From the NCBI RefSeq assembly GCF_005938645.2, contig NZ_CP042171.1, positions 6,262,001-6,326,000 of the forward strand: a DNA stretch of 64,000 nucleotides, given 5' to 3'. The stretch's first letter is position 1. Every line of letters starts with the position of its first letter. A program made the position numbers and the translations under genes. The stretch is from Pedobacter sp. KBS0701 (lineage in GTDB: Bacteria > Bacteroidota > Bacteroidia > Sphingobacteriales > Sphingobacteriaceae). Under the pieces are notes generated by a model, which searched no databases, was not told the origin of the DNA, and saw only the letters and a list, made by a program, of their open reading frames with translations. This document shows, one piece after another, positions 50,025-59,152 of the stretch.

Positions 50025-51419
50025 TTACTTTTCAACGTAATTCTTCGCCTCATTAATCCAGTCCTGTTCGGGTTTTAAAATTTTATCAGGTTTAATACCA
50101 ACGTTATCTATGGCTATCCCTTCATCAATTCTTCTGCTTCTGGAAGTAGCCCAATAAAGCATGTAAGGCATACAGCTAAAATCTGCCCCTCTCATATTAG
50201 AATAATCTAAAACACCTGCGGTATGCTCGCCCATTAAGGTTACTTTATTACTTTGTTTAGCCAATAAGAGAAATTCTTCAGTAGTGCTTCCACAGTTTTT
50301 ATTAATCAAAATGATTACTTTTTGAGGGTAGGGCGCAATGCTGTCTAAACTGATATTGCTATCATTGGAGAAAGAGACCAGTTTACCTTTACCTTTTTTC
50401 ATCTTTTCAATGACACCACTAATAAACACCTTTTGATCAGGTGGAAGGCCATTAGTTGTAGCTATTGCAGCCCAACCTGCTATGTTGTCATCTGTAGAGA
50501 GTACATCTGCACCGATTTCTCTGAATGTGTTTGTGTAAAGATAGGGCGTTATCGGCCTGTAAGCAAAATCGGCGCCACCACCATTATTCCTTAAGTCAAG
50601 AATCAAGTTGGGCATTTTACTTAAGTTAGATCGATTTGCTTTAAACAAGGAATCTATGTTCTTTGCATTCAACTGGTTAAACGTGCTAATCTTTATATAT
50701 AGTGTTTTTGTGGAAAGTGATTTACTCGCTACAGTTGCTTCACCAACTGGTTCTGCTGACGATTGCCTGCTTCCTTCTCTTTTAAAAGTGCCTAAAGCAT
50801 TTCTCTTAATTTGTAATGACACATTTGTAGGAATATAATATCGATCATACATGATGCCTTTAAGCATATCCTTGCTGCTTTTAAGCGATAAGACTACCTG
50901 TCCAGGCAACCATTTGCCAGGTTTTGAAGAAATCACAACTCCGGCATAATCCCGAAAACTTGTTTTGTTTCTGACCACTGCTATTCGGGACGTAGAATCC
51001 TCAGTCCAATAAATGCCCATGATCCCTTTTGCGTTTTTAAGTCTTGCCAGTTCCTGGCTTGACAGGCTTAAGCGTTCCATTGCTTGAATACGTTCTTGTA
51101 ATTTAGCTTCTTCTCTTTCTTTCGAGATCCTGTTTCTGCCTATTTGAATATGCCCATCTTTGAAAAAGGTTAACCACTCATTAATTAAATAAATACAGTG
51201 AGCAGATGTTGTTATTGATTGCGATTGCTCAAGCGCAGCCTGTGTGCGTTTATGATAGATAGCTTCTGTTTTAGCATTCACCTTATCTTTAAAACCGGAG
51301 TAATTTTTTTCAATTTTATCTTTAACATAGTTAAATTCCAGACTGCAATTACAATGCTGTGCAAAAGAGTTAAAAGAAAATAGGAATAAAAGTAATACAC
51401 TGGTTAAGACGAATTTCAT
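50025..51419 (-). CDS. Secreted S41 family (tail-specific-like) peptidase
   Basis: A 464-residue serine peptidase with a signal peptide (about 1-20). The C-terminal S41 domain has NLILDLRNNGGGADFAYRP (as LILDLRNNGGG and ADFAYRP) and the catalytic segment NKNCGSTTEEFLLLAKQ, with Ser in GSTTEE. GEHTAGVLDYSN follows. No clear PDZ domain is visible; the N-terminal 150 residues are helical. It is monocistronic. Confidence 0.88.
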   Translation of the reverse strand: MKFVLTSVLLLFLFSFNSFAQHCNCSLEFNYVKDKIEKNYSGFKDKVNAKTEAIYHKRTQAALEQSQSITTSAHCIYLINEWLTFFKDGHIQIGRNRISKEREEAKLQERIQAMERLSLSSQELARLKNAKGIMGIYWTEDSTSRIAVVRNKTSFRDYAGVVISSKPGKWLPGQVVLSLKSSKDMLKGIMYDRYYIPTNVSLQIKRNALGTFKREGSRQSSAEPVGEATVASKSLSTKTLYIKISTFNQLNAKNIDSLFKANRSNLSKMPNLILDLRNNGGGADFAYRPITPYLYTNTFREIGADVLSTDDNIAGWAAIATTNGLPPDQKVFISGVIEKMKKGKGKLVSFSNDSNISLDSIAPYPQKVIILINKNCGSTTEEFLLLAKQSNKVTLMGEHTAGVLDYSNMRGADFSCMPYMLYWATSRSRRIDEGIAIDNVGIKPDKILKPEQDWINEAKNYVEK

Positions 51420-51769
51420 AGGAGGATAGCATCATTAAGCTTAAAAGACTACAAGTATAAAAAATAAATCTAATCCTCCGTTACCTATTGTCGCACATGG
51501 CAGCTAAGTTTAATGAAAAAGGGGCTTGTTTAATAATGCATGAGAGCTTGTTTTACCCGGCGATCTATTTGATGGTCACTTTGTACTAAAATGGTGAAGG
51601 TACAGTTAGTGAAATATAAAAACTGATGATGCCAACACAGATCGAAACTGAATTTTCGGATGGAGACAGCTTTAATCTTTTGATGTAAAATTAACACAAA
51701 TTTAATTTGTACCACTTCGGTTTTCGGTATAAAATTTGTATTATTGCTTAAATAGATAGGTTTTTTATC
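51420..51769. other. Intergenic region upstream of a small ORF
   Basis: A 350-base AT-rich gap with no recognised dispersed repeat. TATAAAATTTG at about 51729-51739 resembles a -7 box with one extra base and precedes the small ORF at 51770. A minus frame at 51530-51715 has no coding character. Confidence 0.35.
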
Positions 51770-51880
51770 ATGAGCAAAGAAATATTAGAGTTTTCTGTAC
51801 AGGTGGATGAAAAATTTGACCTAAAATTTAACTGGTTAGATGGCTTTTGGGGCGCTGCTTTTAAATTTTTTGGAAAATAA
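51770..51880 (+). CDS. Small 36-residue ORF, unknown
   Basis: A complete short frame starting MSKEILEFSVQVDEKF and ending WLDGFWGAAFKFFGK. The first half is acidic and strand-like. The second is aromatic and amphipathic, with a Gly-Phe-Trp-Gly core and basic end. It sits alone in a 667-base gap with a TATAAAATTTG box about 30 bases upstream. Candidates are a regulatory microprotein or a membrane-active peptide. I recognise no homologue. Confidence 0.5.
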   Translation: MSKEILEFSVQVDEKFDLKFNWLDGFWGAAFKFFGK

Positions 51881-52071
51881 TTTTTAAAATCAAAATTATA
51901 TTAAATCAGTTGCCCTAAACTGAGCGGAAAGGTATTGCCTGATCTTTCTGATAGACCATTCATCTTTATCCTCAATTTTGCATTAGTCTTTAAGTTATTT
52001 ATATTCATTCCAACTTTAGCGTTCAGTTTTAGTCTTTACCCTTTGGTCTTTCCTCTTTCAGCTTTTAGCCT
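51881..52071. repeat. Word-like text upstream of rlmD
   Basis: CTTTAGCGTTCAGTTTTAG, TCTTTACCCTTTGGTC, TTTCCTCTTTCAGC and TTTTAGCC are successive CTTT-type words (about 52010-52071), the pyrimidine-rich strand of family E. It leads straight into the rlmD promoter. Confidence 0.45.
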
Positions 52072-52079
52072 TATCTTTG
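52072..52079 (+). promoter_or_regulatory. rlmD -7 promoter element TATCTTTG
   Basis: Exact TAnnTTTG only seven bases before the rlmD ATG, giving a very short or absent 5' leader. Confidence 0.55.
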
Positions 52080-52086
52080 CAAAATA

Positions 52087-53496
52087 ATGAGTAGAAGAAA
52101 GCCCGGTACGGTAACTATTGTTCCAAACGTACATATAATCGATATTGCTGAAGAGGGAAAAGGTGTTGGCAAGGCCGACGAGTTGGTCATTTTTGTTGAC
52201 AAAGCCGTTCCTGGCGATGTGGTCGATGTACGCTTAACCAAAAAGAAAAAGAATTTTGCAGAAGCAATCATCGAGCAGCTGCATACAAAATCGGAACTCC
52301 GTACAGATCCTTTTTGTCCTCATTTCGGAACCTGTGGCGGTTGCAAATGGCAACACATGGGCTACGATGCGCAATTGAAGTTTAAGCAGAAAAATGTTGA
52401 GGCTGCGTTACAACGTTTAGGTAAAATAGATACTTCGGACACTGAACCAATTCTTGGTTCGGAAAAAAACAGGTATTACCGTAATAAACTCGAGTTTACT
52501 TTTTCGAATAAACGTTGGTTAGAAAAAACCGATATGGAACGCGAAGAGGATTTTGATATGAATGCGTTGGGTTTTCACGTACCCTTGCGTTTTGATAAAA
52601 TTTTAGACATTGAGCACTGTTACTTACAGGATGAGCCTTCTAACTCGATCAGGAATTCGGTGCGTAAATATGCTTCTGATCATGGTTTATCTTTTTACGA
52701 TCTACGTAACCACGAAGGCGCTTTACGTAACCTGATTATCCGCACTTCTACTACCGGAGAGGTAATGGTAGCGGTAGTTTTCGCTTATCCGGAGCAAGAG
52801 CAGATTGATGGTTTGATGGGTTTTCTTCAAAATGAATTTCCACAGATAACTTCATTGTTGTATATCGTTAACCAAAAGAAAAACGATACCATTTTTGATC
52901 AGGATGTGGCGGTTTTCTCTGGTCGTGATCATATTTTCGAAGAAATGGACGGTATACGCTTCAAAATTGGCGTAAAATCTTTTTACCAGACCAATTCTGA
53001 GCAAGCTTTTGAATTATATAAAATCACCAGGGATTTCGCCGGTTTTAAAGGTGATGAACTGGTTTATGATTTATATACCGGTGCAGGTACTATCGCGAAT
53101 TTTATTGCAAAAAACGTGAAGCAGGTAGTAGGTGTCGAATATGTGCCAACCGCAATTGAAGATGCGAAGTTTAACTCCGAATTAAACGGGATTGATAATA
53201 CCATCTTTTATGCTGGCGATATGAAAGATATCCTTACTTCAGAATTTATATTGGCGCATGGTAAACCAGATGTGGTTATTACCGATCCGCCACGCGCTGG
53301 AATGCATGCAGATGTAGTACAAAGGTTACTGGAAATGGAATCTGAAAAAATTGTTTACGTAAGCTGTAATGCGGCCACGCAAGCAAGAGATTTGGAGTTA
53401 CTAAAAGAAAAATACGATGTGGTGCGCATTAAACCTGTAGATATGTTTCCGCATACACAGCATGTAGAAAATGTAGTATTGTTAAGGTTAAAGTAA
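52087..53496 (+). CDS. rlmD: 23S rRNA (uracil-C5)-methyltransferase RlmD
   Basis: A 469-residue SAM-dependent RNA methyltransferase of the TrmA/RlmCD family. A TRAM domain (about 10-75) is followed by an iron-sulfur motif CPHFGTCGGCKWQHM, the SAM site VYDLYTGAGTIANFIA and the catalytic segment VITDPPRAGMHADVV, and it ends with YVSCNAATQARDL, where the Cys is the nucleophile. The rRNA target position (U1939 in RlmD) is assumed from family. Confidence 0.93.
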   Translation: MSRRKPGTVTIVPNVHIIDIAEEGKGVGKADELVIFVDKAVPGDVVDVRLTKKKKNFAEAIIEQLHTKSELRTDPFCPHFGTCGGCKWQHMGYDAQLKFKQKNVEAALQRLGKIDTSDTEPILGSEKNRYYRNKLEFTFSNKRWLEKTDMEREEDFDMNALGFHVPLRFDKILDIEHCYLQDEPSNSIRNSVRKYASDHGLSFYDLRNHEGALRNLIIRTSTTGEVMVAVVFAYPEQEQIDGLMGFLQNEFPQITSLLYIVNQKKNDTIFDQDVAVFSGRDHIFEEMDGIRFKIGVKSFYQTNSEQAFELYKITRDFAGFKGDELVYDLYTGAGTIANFIAKNVKQVVGVEYVPTAIEDAKFNSELNGIDNTIFYAGDMKDILTSEFILAHGKPDVVITDPPRAGMHADVVQRLLEMESEKIVYVSCNAATQARDLELLKEKYDVVRIKPVDMFPHTQHVENVVLLRLK

Positions 53497-53501
53497 TAGA
53501 A

Positions 53502-53568
53502 TTGATTGAAAGAGTGAAGGATTGAATGAGGCAATTAGGCTTTAACATTCAACAATTCACTCAATCAA
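53502..53568 (+). repeat. Word-like inverted repeat after rlmD
   Basis: The left arm TTGATTGAAAGAGTGAAGG with ATTGAATG faces CATTCAACAATTCACTC with AATCAA. TTGAATG/CATTCAA, GAGTGAA/TTCACTC and TTGATTGA/TCAATCAA pair in register. It lies eight bases after the rlmD stop. No T-run follows, so it is not a classical terminator. Confidence 0.6.
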
Positions 53569-53588
53569 AATTCAATTAGTAGTTAGGT

Positions 53589-54002
53589 ATGGATAGAGAA
53601 GAATTATTAGGCGCAACGCCCGAGGAGAACGGAGCACCACAAAAGAAGCAGGAAAGTCCGCTGGTAAGCTTAGAAAAAGACCTGGAGTTTTATGCTGATG
53701 CGATTAAAGAAGTAGCAATAGAAATTATGGTTGAAGGGATTTCGGCCCACCCTATTTTTATTGCGCACCAACACGAGGTTAACATTGGCGAACTTATCTT
53801 AAACAAAGAAGAACTTAATACTGATTGGACCATACAAGCTTCTACCCTGGAAGAATTTGTTGAAAAAGGAATTATTAGTAAAGAGAAAAAAGAGCCGTTT
53901 TTAAAAGTGTATAAAAAACCAGAGGATTTTATGTGCGTATTCGTAATTGTTCCCGAAGGTGCTAATTTTATTTATTATCCGTATAAGAAAGGTAGAGGAT
54001 AA
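53589..54002 (+). CDS. Hypothetical conserved-looking 137-residue protein
   Basis: A soluble acidic protein: an N-terminal Glu/Pro/Lys-rich linker, then SLEKDLEFYADAIKEVAIEI (20 residues), ISAHPIFIAHQHEV, NKEELNTDWTIQASTLEEF (19) and a C-terminal FVIVPEGANFIYYPYKKG. The alternating helix-strand pattern looks like a compact alpha/beta domain. No family recognised. It is likely co-transcribed with rlmD and convergent with a serine hydrolase gene. Confidence 0.7.
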   Translation: MDREELLGATPEENGAPQKKQESPLVSLEKDLEFYADAIKEVAIEIMVEGISAHPIFIAHQHEVNIGELILNKEELNTDWTIQASTLEEFVEKGIISKEKKEPFLKVYKKPEDFMCVFVIVPEGANFIYYPYKKGRG

Positions 54003-54016
54003 GGAAGACTAATGTT

Positions 54017-55696
54017 TTAATTGCTCACTTTGTTGAATAGTAAATTTTTTACCCTGACATGATTTAGTGTAAAACCTGTAATTTTATCTTTTGCGTATTT
54101 AAATGTAATGTCAGTCGTTCCTGCTTCCCAGATTCTAAACTTGTTTTTTTGGAGCAATACCAGGTTTAATCTGCCATTTGGCATAACCAATTGAAAATCG
54201 TCATCCTTTTGAAGGATTTTGTAATATGAGTTAATTTCATTGTTATAGAAACTCATTTCACTGTCCTTAAATGGGCTTGTTTCGGTAATTTTTATTCTTA
54301 TTGCTACAGTCGTTTTTCCGTCCTGTATAATCTCTAATTTATTCATCTTTCCACCTACAGCTACCTTAAATTGAAATGTAATATTAATAGTATTATCAAT
54401 ATAATATAGCGAATCATTTAAGGGGATGATTGGATAATTAATTTCATTCCACCCTTGTAAAATCGTCAATTTACTGCTGTTGCCAGATACATAGAAAATC
54501 ATATTGCTGTCATTTTCAAGTTTATAATAGCCTGTATAGGTTAATGCATCTGGGTTTATTTTCTTTGAATATGGTGTTTCAGTATTATTTTTATCTATAT
54601 CTTCCAACTGATCATTTCCCGGATAGATTTCCTCAAAAATTTTATCTGAAATATCATCGGGGCCGAAATTGTTTTCAGGACTAATAGTATCATTGTTAGT
54701 GAAAACAACAATGCCTAAATCTTCATTTGGAAAGTAACGCATAGAAGAGTGATATCCGGATAAATCTCCGCCATGAGATATTAATTTTTTATTTTTATTT
54801 GTTGTTACAAACAGTCCGCCAGCGTAAACAGTAGATTTACCATCATTGGTTTTACCGATCTTAAGCATGTTTTTCCAAACGCTATCTCCAAGAATGGTGT
54901 GCCTTTTCATTTCTGTAAACCACTTATCCCAGTCGCTAATTTTACTATAAACATTTCCCTGGCCAAGGGTTTTTGTATGAAGTATATTTTCGGCAAATTT
55001 TTTATTCTCTAATACATAGCCATTCGCTTTATCAAGAACTTGATGCGTTCTCGAAAAAGTAGTGTTATTCATCTTTAATGGCTTGAAAATGTACTTGTCG
55101 GCATATTTAACTAAATCCATGCCTGATACTTTTTTAATAATTAAAGAAAGTAAAAAATAACCCGAATTACTGTAGCTAAACTGATCGCCTGGAGTAAAGT
55201 TTAATGAATGCTGACTGGCTATTATTTGATAAGCATTCTCGTCATCAATTAAAGTGTTTTCATCAAAATTTACCAACCAGATTAATGTATCGTAATCTCT
55301 TAAGCCACTTTGATGATGTATTAAGTGGTCTATTGAAATGCTATCAGCATATTTTGGCAAATCTTTAAAATATTTTGAAATTTTGTCGCTGGTTTTTAGT
55401 TTGCCTTGAGCCTGAAGAAGATAAATGCAGGCCGCAGTAAATTTTTTACCATCAGAAGCAATATTAAAAGATGTTTCAACTGTGTTATTTCTATTGATTT
55501 TTAAATCTGCCAAGCCAAAACCTTTCTTGTAGATAAACTGACCATTTTTTACAACCCCGACTGCAAAACCAGGTTCGTTGGGTTTTACGATACCAGACAA
55601 TACACGGTCAATTCTTTTTGATAATGGGGTTTGCCCATAACCCAGGGTGCTTAATAAGAGAGTGATAAAGAGAATAATTGAGATTTTGCTTTTCAT
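54017..55696 (-). CDS. Class C beta-lactamase-like serine hydrolase, secreted
   Basis: A 559-residue protein with a signal peptide (about 1-22). The beta-lactamase-fold domain (about 25-360) has the catalytic SxxK in IASDGKKFTAAC, the YxN motif in FSYSNSGYFL, and a KTG-equivalent HGGDLSGYHS. A C-terminal beta-rich domain of about 170 residues follows, as in DUF3471-type peptidase-like enzymes. It is probably a D-amino-peptidase or esterase. No resistance role can be inferred. Confidence 0.9.
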   Translation of the reverse strand: MKSKISIILFITLLLSTLGYGQTPLSKRIDRVLSGIVKPNEPGFAVGVVKNGQFIYKKGFGLADLKINRNNTVETSFNIASDGKKFTAACIYLLQAQGKLKTSDKISKYFKDLPKYADSISIDHLIHHQSGLRDYDTLIWLVNFDENTLIDDENAYQIIASQHSLNFTPGDQFSYSNSGYFLLSLIIKKVSGMDLVKYADKYIFKPLKMNNTTFSRTHQVLDKANGYVLENKKFAENILHTKTLGQGNVYSKISDWDKWFTEMKRHTILGDSVWKNMLKIGKTNDGKSTVYAGGLFVTTNKNKKLISHGGDLSGYHSSMRYFPNEDLGIVVFTNNDTISPENNFGPDDISDKIFEEIYPGNDQLEDIDKNNTETPYSKKINPDALTYTGYYKLENDSNMIFYVSGNSSKLTILQGWNEINYPIIPLNDSLYYIDNTINITFQFKVAVGGKMNKLEIIQDGKTTVAIRIKITETSPFKDSEMSFYNNEINSYYKILQKDDDFQLVMPNGRLNLVLLQKNKFRIWEAGTTDITFKYAKDKITGFTLNHVRVKNLLFNKVSN

Positions 55697-55749
55697 ACGG
55701 TAAATGTATGATTATTGACGATGAGGAATATGAAAGGTTGCATGCATAA

Positions 55750-55784
55750 TAAAAAAACGCCACTTTGCATCCACAAAGCAGCGC
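55750..55784 (-). terminator. Terminator for the head-GIN gene (minus strand)
   Basis: On the minus strand CGCTGCTTTG and CAAAGTGGCG form a stem with a 2-base internal mismatch around TGGATG, followed by seven T (A at 55751-55757 on the plus strand). Confidence 0.7.
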
Positions 55785-55808
55785 ATTATTATTAACTAAA
55801 CTAAACTT

Positions 55809-56513
55809 TTAATTTACGTGGTGCACATCTCCACTTTTTGAGCTTGATGTTTTCTTGAGTGAAGCATTTCCTTTATAACTTATATCACCACCACCACTGG
55901 CACTGGCCTCTAAGCCTTTATTTACATAAAGATTTACGTCAGAACCACCAGAAGCCTGAACTTTTGCATAATCTGTAATTAATTCATAAGCGTCGATATC
56001 ACTGCCACCACTAGATTGAATGGTCATATTTTCTGCTTTACCTTTTAAATCGATATCACTACCACCACTTGATTGAACAGATAGATCGCTGCATACAACC
56101 GTTAATTTTAAGTCTGACCCACCAGATGAGCGAATAGCAAGTTTATCGGTTTTGATCTGATTTTGTGTAAAAACATCCGACCCTCCAGATGCTGCAATTG
56201 CATTTAGGCTTTTGAAACTTACATAAGCTTTAATGGTACGGTTTTTAAACATACCGCTCCATTGGATGCCGTCTTTAAATTTTATGGTAACATTACTGCC
56301 ACTTTGCTCAACAATAATATCTTTTAATGTTTCCGAATCTGATTTTATGCTCACACTTTCACTGCCACCTTGGGTTAGGTATAAGTCAATTCCACTGCTC
56401 ACGCCGATACTATTGAAATTTTTAACCGTGAAGCTTTTAGTTTCCTGTGCCTTAGCTATATAGCTGGTTATGGTGATCAAGAAAATGGCAGATGATTTGA
56501 TAATGATTTTCAT
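55809..56513 (-). CDS. Head-GIN domain (DUF2807) secreted protein
   Basis: A 234-residue protein with a signal peptide (about 1-22). The mature part is a beta-helical DUF2807 domain with a repeated SSGGSD/ASGGSD turn: SGGSDVF, SGGSDLKL, SGGSDIDL, SGGSDIDA, SGGSDVNL and finally SGGGDISY, spaced about 18-20 residues apart. Such proteins are thought to be extracytoplasmic and structural or adhesive, role unknown. It has its own terminator. Confidence 0.9.
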   Translation of the reverse strand: MKIIIKSSAIFLITITSYIAKAQETKSFTVKNFNSIGVSSGIDLYLTQGGSESVSIKSDSETLKDIIVEQSGSNVTIKFKDGIQWSGMFKNRTIKAYVSFKSLNAIAASGGSDVFTQNQIKTDKLAIRSSGGSDLKLTVVCSDLSVQSSGGSDIDLKGKAENMTIQSSGGSDIDAYELITDYAKVQASGGSDVNLYVNKGLEASASGGGDISYKGNASLKKTSSSKSGDVHHVN

Positions 56514-56705
56514 AGTCGTTTTTTGTTAAATGATTCTGAAGCTATCATTACGCGATATTGTGCAACAAGAGCTTCGATGTTGTGTTTTGGTTATAAGTAT
56601 TAGACGCATCTCTGATGAAAACGTTGCAAACAATCGAAATTATTTTTCAAATAGTTTGAATTTCATCCTTAAAATCGTTCTTTTTGTATTCAATCCTTTT
56701 ATACA

Positions 56706-57212
56706 ATGGCATCGCAATTACTTATTCTTAACAAGAAACAGATTCAGCAGAAAATAGACCGTATCGCTTATCAGATTTTGGAAGATAACCTGAATGAGAA
56801 AGAAATTGTATTGGCGGGTATCTGGGACCGCGGCTACAAATTGGCATTAAGATTAGAAAAGGTATTAAAGAAAATTTCTGGCTTTAAATTAACCTTGCTG
56901 CGCATTGATCTGCAAAAGGAGAGTAGCAAATTGGTTGCTTCAACCGATCTCGATGAAAGCCATTGGAAAAATAAAGTGATCATTATCGTTGATGATGTAC
57001 TGAACAGTGGTAAAACTTTGGCCTATGGGCTAGGTGTCTTCCTAAATACCCCACATAAAAAAATCCGCACTGTGGTACTGGTAGACCGTAGCCACAAAAT
57101 TTTTCCCATCGCAACCGATTTTGTTGGTCTTGAGCTGGCAACTATCTTAAAAGAACATGTAGATGTGGTGATGGATGTGGAAGGCGAAGAAGATCGGGTT
57201 TATTTGAGCTAG
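56706..57212 (+). CDS. Phosphoribosyltransferase family protein (PyrR-like)
   Basis: A 168-residue type I PRTase fold. The PRPP-binding loop is VIIIVDDVLNSGKTLAYG. An N-terminal IAYQILEDNL and a GIWDRGYKLALRL region precede it, and VVLVDRSHKIFPIATDFVG (19) follows. The order and length resemble PyrR, a uracil phosphoribosyltransferase/regulator. No pyr genes are adjacent, so a regulatory role is uncertain. Confidence 0.85.
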   Translation: MASQLLILNKKQIQQKIDRIAYQILEDNLNEKEIVLAGIWDRGYKLALRLEKVLKKISGFKLTLLRIDLQKESSKLVASTDLDESHWKNKVIIIVDDVLNSGKTLAYGLGVFLNTPHKKIRTVVLVDRSHKIFPIATDFVGLELATILKEHVDVVMDVEGEEDRVYLS

Positions 57213-57434
57213 GAAGGTGTAAGATGGAAGAGGTAGGATGGGTGTGGGACGTAATAGCTATCGTCTTCGTCTGTAATGAGGATGCAAGAGAACAGCGATT
57301 TCATCGCTGATTAAAAGTTGTTTTAGAATTTATTGCACCACATTACAAATGTGAATCTCGCCGATCCTCGTTTTTAATGATTACTATAGCTACGAAAATT
57401 TGCAATTCAGCTCAATTTTTTGCAATTTCCCGAC
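57213..57434. repeat. Intergenic repeat text upstream of the carotenoid operon
   Basis: AGGAAGGTGTAAGATGG and AAGAGGTAGGATGGG are family E words. TCGTCTGTAATGAGGATGC and CAGCGATTTCATCGCTG (hairpin) are followed, about 40 bases on, by CATTACAAATGTGAATC and GCCGATCCTCG, which mirror the first string. No exact promoter consensus is seen; AAAATTTGC at about 57395 is the nearest. Confidence 0.45.
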
Positions 57435-58058
57435 ATGTATCAGCCCAGAAAAAATAATTTGATTTTCAGCTTTTTTTCCTGGTACATCCAATTTATCATC
57501 AAAAAAGATTTTGCATCATTTCAGTATGATCAAATGGAGGTTAAACCAGAAGCTTCTATATTGGTTTTGGCCAATCATTTCAGCTGGTGGGATGGCTTTT
57601 TCCTTTTTTATATCAACAAAAAAGTATTTAAAAAGCAATTTCATGTTTTAGTAAATGCCGAAAATTATAATAAAGTGGGTTTTCTAAGGTATCTTGGTGC
57701 TTTTGCTGCCGAAAATAAAGGTAAAGATGTTTTAGAAACGCTTAATTATGCAGGCAAACTGTTAGACAATCCTCAAAATCTGGTACTTGTATTTCCGCAG
57801 GGCAAATTGTATTCAAACCATTTAAAGGGCATCAGTTTTGAAAAAGGGGTGATGCAGATGATCAATGCCAGTCAGAAAAAGATCAGTATTTTTTTTGCAG
57901 CTACCTTTATTGATTATTTTTCAAAAAGAAAGCCCTCCGCCTATACCTATCTGCAGCATTGGGAAAATGAGGAGTACGTGAGTTTACAATTACTAAAAAG
58001 CGCCTACAATAAACATTACGATCAATCGGTTGTTAAACAAACTCAGCTAATTGAATGA
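57435..58058 (+). CDS. Lysophospholipid acyltransferase-like protein (carotenoid cluster)
   Basis: A 207-residue PlsC-type acyltransferase. The HX4D catalytic motif is ANHFSWWDGFF, and the second block is VFPQGKLYSNH. No membrane helix is obvious. Its stop overlaps the glycosyltransferase start (ATGA), so they form one operon. In staphyloxanthin synthesis a glycosyltransferase and an acyltransferase decorate the carotenoid, and an analogous role here is inferred. The ATG at 57435 is used rather than a TTG at 57420. Confidence 0.75.
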   Translation: MYQPRKNNLIFSFFSWYIQFIIKKDFASFQYDQMEVKPEASILVLANHFSWWDGFFLFYINKKVFKKQFHVLVNAENYNKVGFLRYLGAFAAENKGKDVLETLNYAGKLLDNPQNLVLVFPQGKLYSNHLKGISFEKGVMQMINASQKKISIFFAATFIDYFSKRKPSAYTYLQHWENEEYVSLQLLKSAYNKHYDQSVVKQTQLIE

Positions 58059-59152
58059 CAATTTTTATTTACGCCGTTTTAATTTTTCTGGTGATCCGGT
58101 TTTCGGTTACTGTTTTCAATTTCCTCTCTAACCCGAAATTGCCGAGAGTGGTTAAACACCATCATGATAAGGTTTCGATCTTAATACCTGCGAGAAATGA
58201 AGCAGGTAATATATTAGAATTACTTGTTTCAATAAAAAATCAGGATTATATCAATTATGAGGTTATTGTTTTAGATGATAACAGCAGTGATAATACTTTC
58301 GGTATAGTGGAGAAATTTTGCCTTTCAAATCCACAATTCAAAGTGTTAAGCGGTAAAGCGCTACCTCAAAACTGGCTTGGGAAAAACTATGCCTGTCATC
58401 AGCTAAGCGAATTGGCTACCGGGAAATATCTTTTGTTTATTGATGCAGATGAATCCATAAAAAGAGGATTGATCAACAGTTTAATTGCCCGAATGGAAAT
58501 TGGAAACCTGGCCTTACTGAGCGTTTTTACGAACCAAACTATAAAATCGATAGGTGAGTGGTTAACGGTGCCCTTAATGCATTTTATCTTGTTAAATTTA
58601 TTGCCTTTGCGTTTGGTTAAGCTCTCTAAAAATCCGGCATTTGCAGCAGCAAGCGGGCAGTGTATGTTTTTTAATGCCAATAATTACAAAGAAAACCATT
58701 GGCATGAGCGGGTTAAACACCAGGTTGTAGAAGATGTAGAGATTATGAAGTTGGTGAAACAAGAAAAATTTAATACTGAAGCGCTTTTAGCCAACGGACT
58801 GATTTATTGCAGGATGTATAAGAATTTAGGCGAAAGTTTAAATGGTTTCAGTAAAAATTTACTGGCAGGTTTTGGGAATAACATGATAATATTATTACTT
58901 TACCAGCTTTTGGTAACTATAGGGCCGGTAATTTTAATCTTAAACTTTAATGTTGCTTTACTTGTATTACCATTAACCTTAATAGTGTTAAGTAGAATAA
59001 TGATCTCTTATTTATCGGGCCAGCATGTTTTGATAAATCTGATTTTACATCCCTTACAGATGTTGTTCTTCTTCATTATATCATTCATTTCTATAAAGAA
59101 ACATATTTTTAAAACGAGTACATGGAAGGGCAGAACGATCAAAACGATTTAA
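58055..59152 (+). CDS. Family 2 glycosyltransferase (carotenoid-associated, CruG/CrtQ-like)
   Basis: A 365-residue protein: an N-terminal membrane segment, a GT-A domain with VSILIPARNEAGNI, VIVLDDNSSDNT and FIDADESIK, then VEDVEIMKLVKQEKF (ED motif), and three C-terminal helices ending STWKGRTIKTI. The WKGR end and the helices match carotenoid glycosyltransferases in Bacteroidota clusters. The sugar and acceptor cannot be read. It overlaps the acyltransferase gene by 4 bases and cruF by 31. Confidence 0.82.
   Translation: MTIFIYAVLIFLVIRFSVTVFNFLSNPKLPRVVKHHHDKVSILIPARNEAGNILELLVSIKNQDYINYEVIVLDDNSSDNTFGIVEKFCLSNPQFKVLSGKALPQNWLGKNYACHQLSELATGKYLLFIDADESIKRGLINSLIARMEIGNLALLSVFTNQTIKSIGEWLTVPLMHFILLNLLPLRLVKLSKNPAFAAASGQCMFFNANNYKENHWHERVKHQVVEDVEIMKLVKQEKFNTEALLANGLIYCRMYKNLGESLNGFSKNLLAGFGNNMIILLLYQLLVTIGPVILILNFNVALLVLPLTLIVLSRIMISYLSGQHVLINLILHPLQMLFFFIISFISIKKHIFKTSTWKGRTIKTI

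Noticed and set aside
51530..51715. 61-codon minus-strand ORF near the small gene
   Set aside because: Low-complexity AT-rich translation, no start context and no motif.
54017..55696. Beta-lactam resistance gene
   Set aside because: The class C fold and SxxK/YxN motifs are shared with many D-peptidases and esterases; the C-terminal extra domain points away from a true beta-lactamase.
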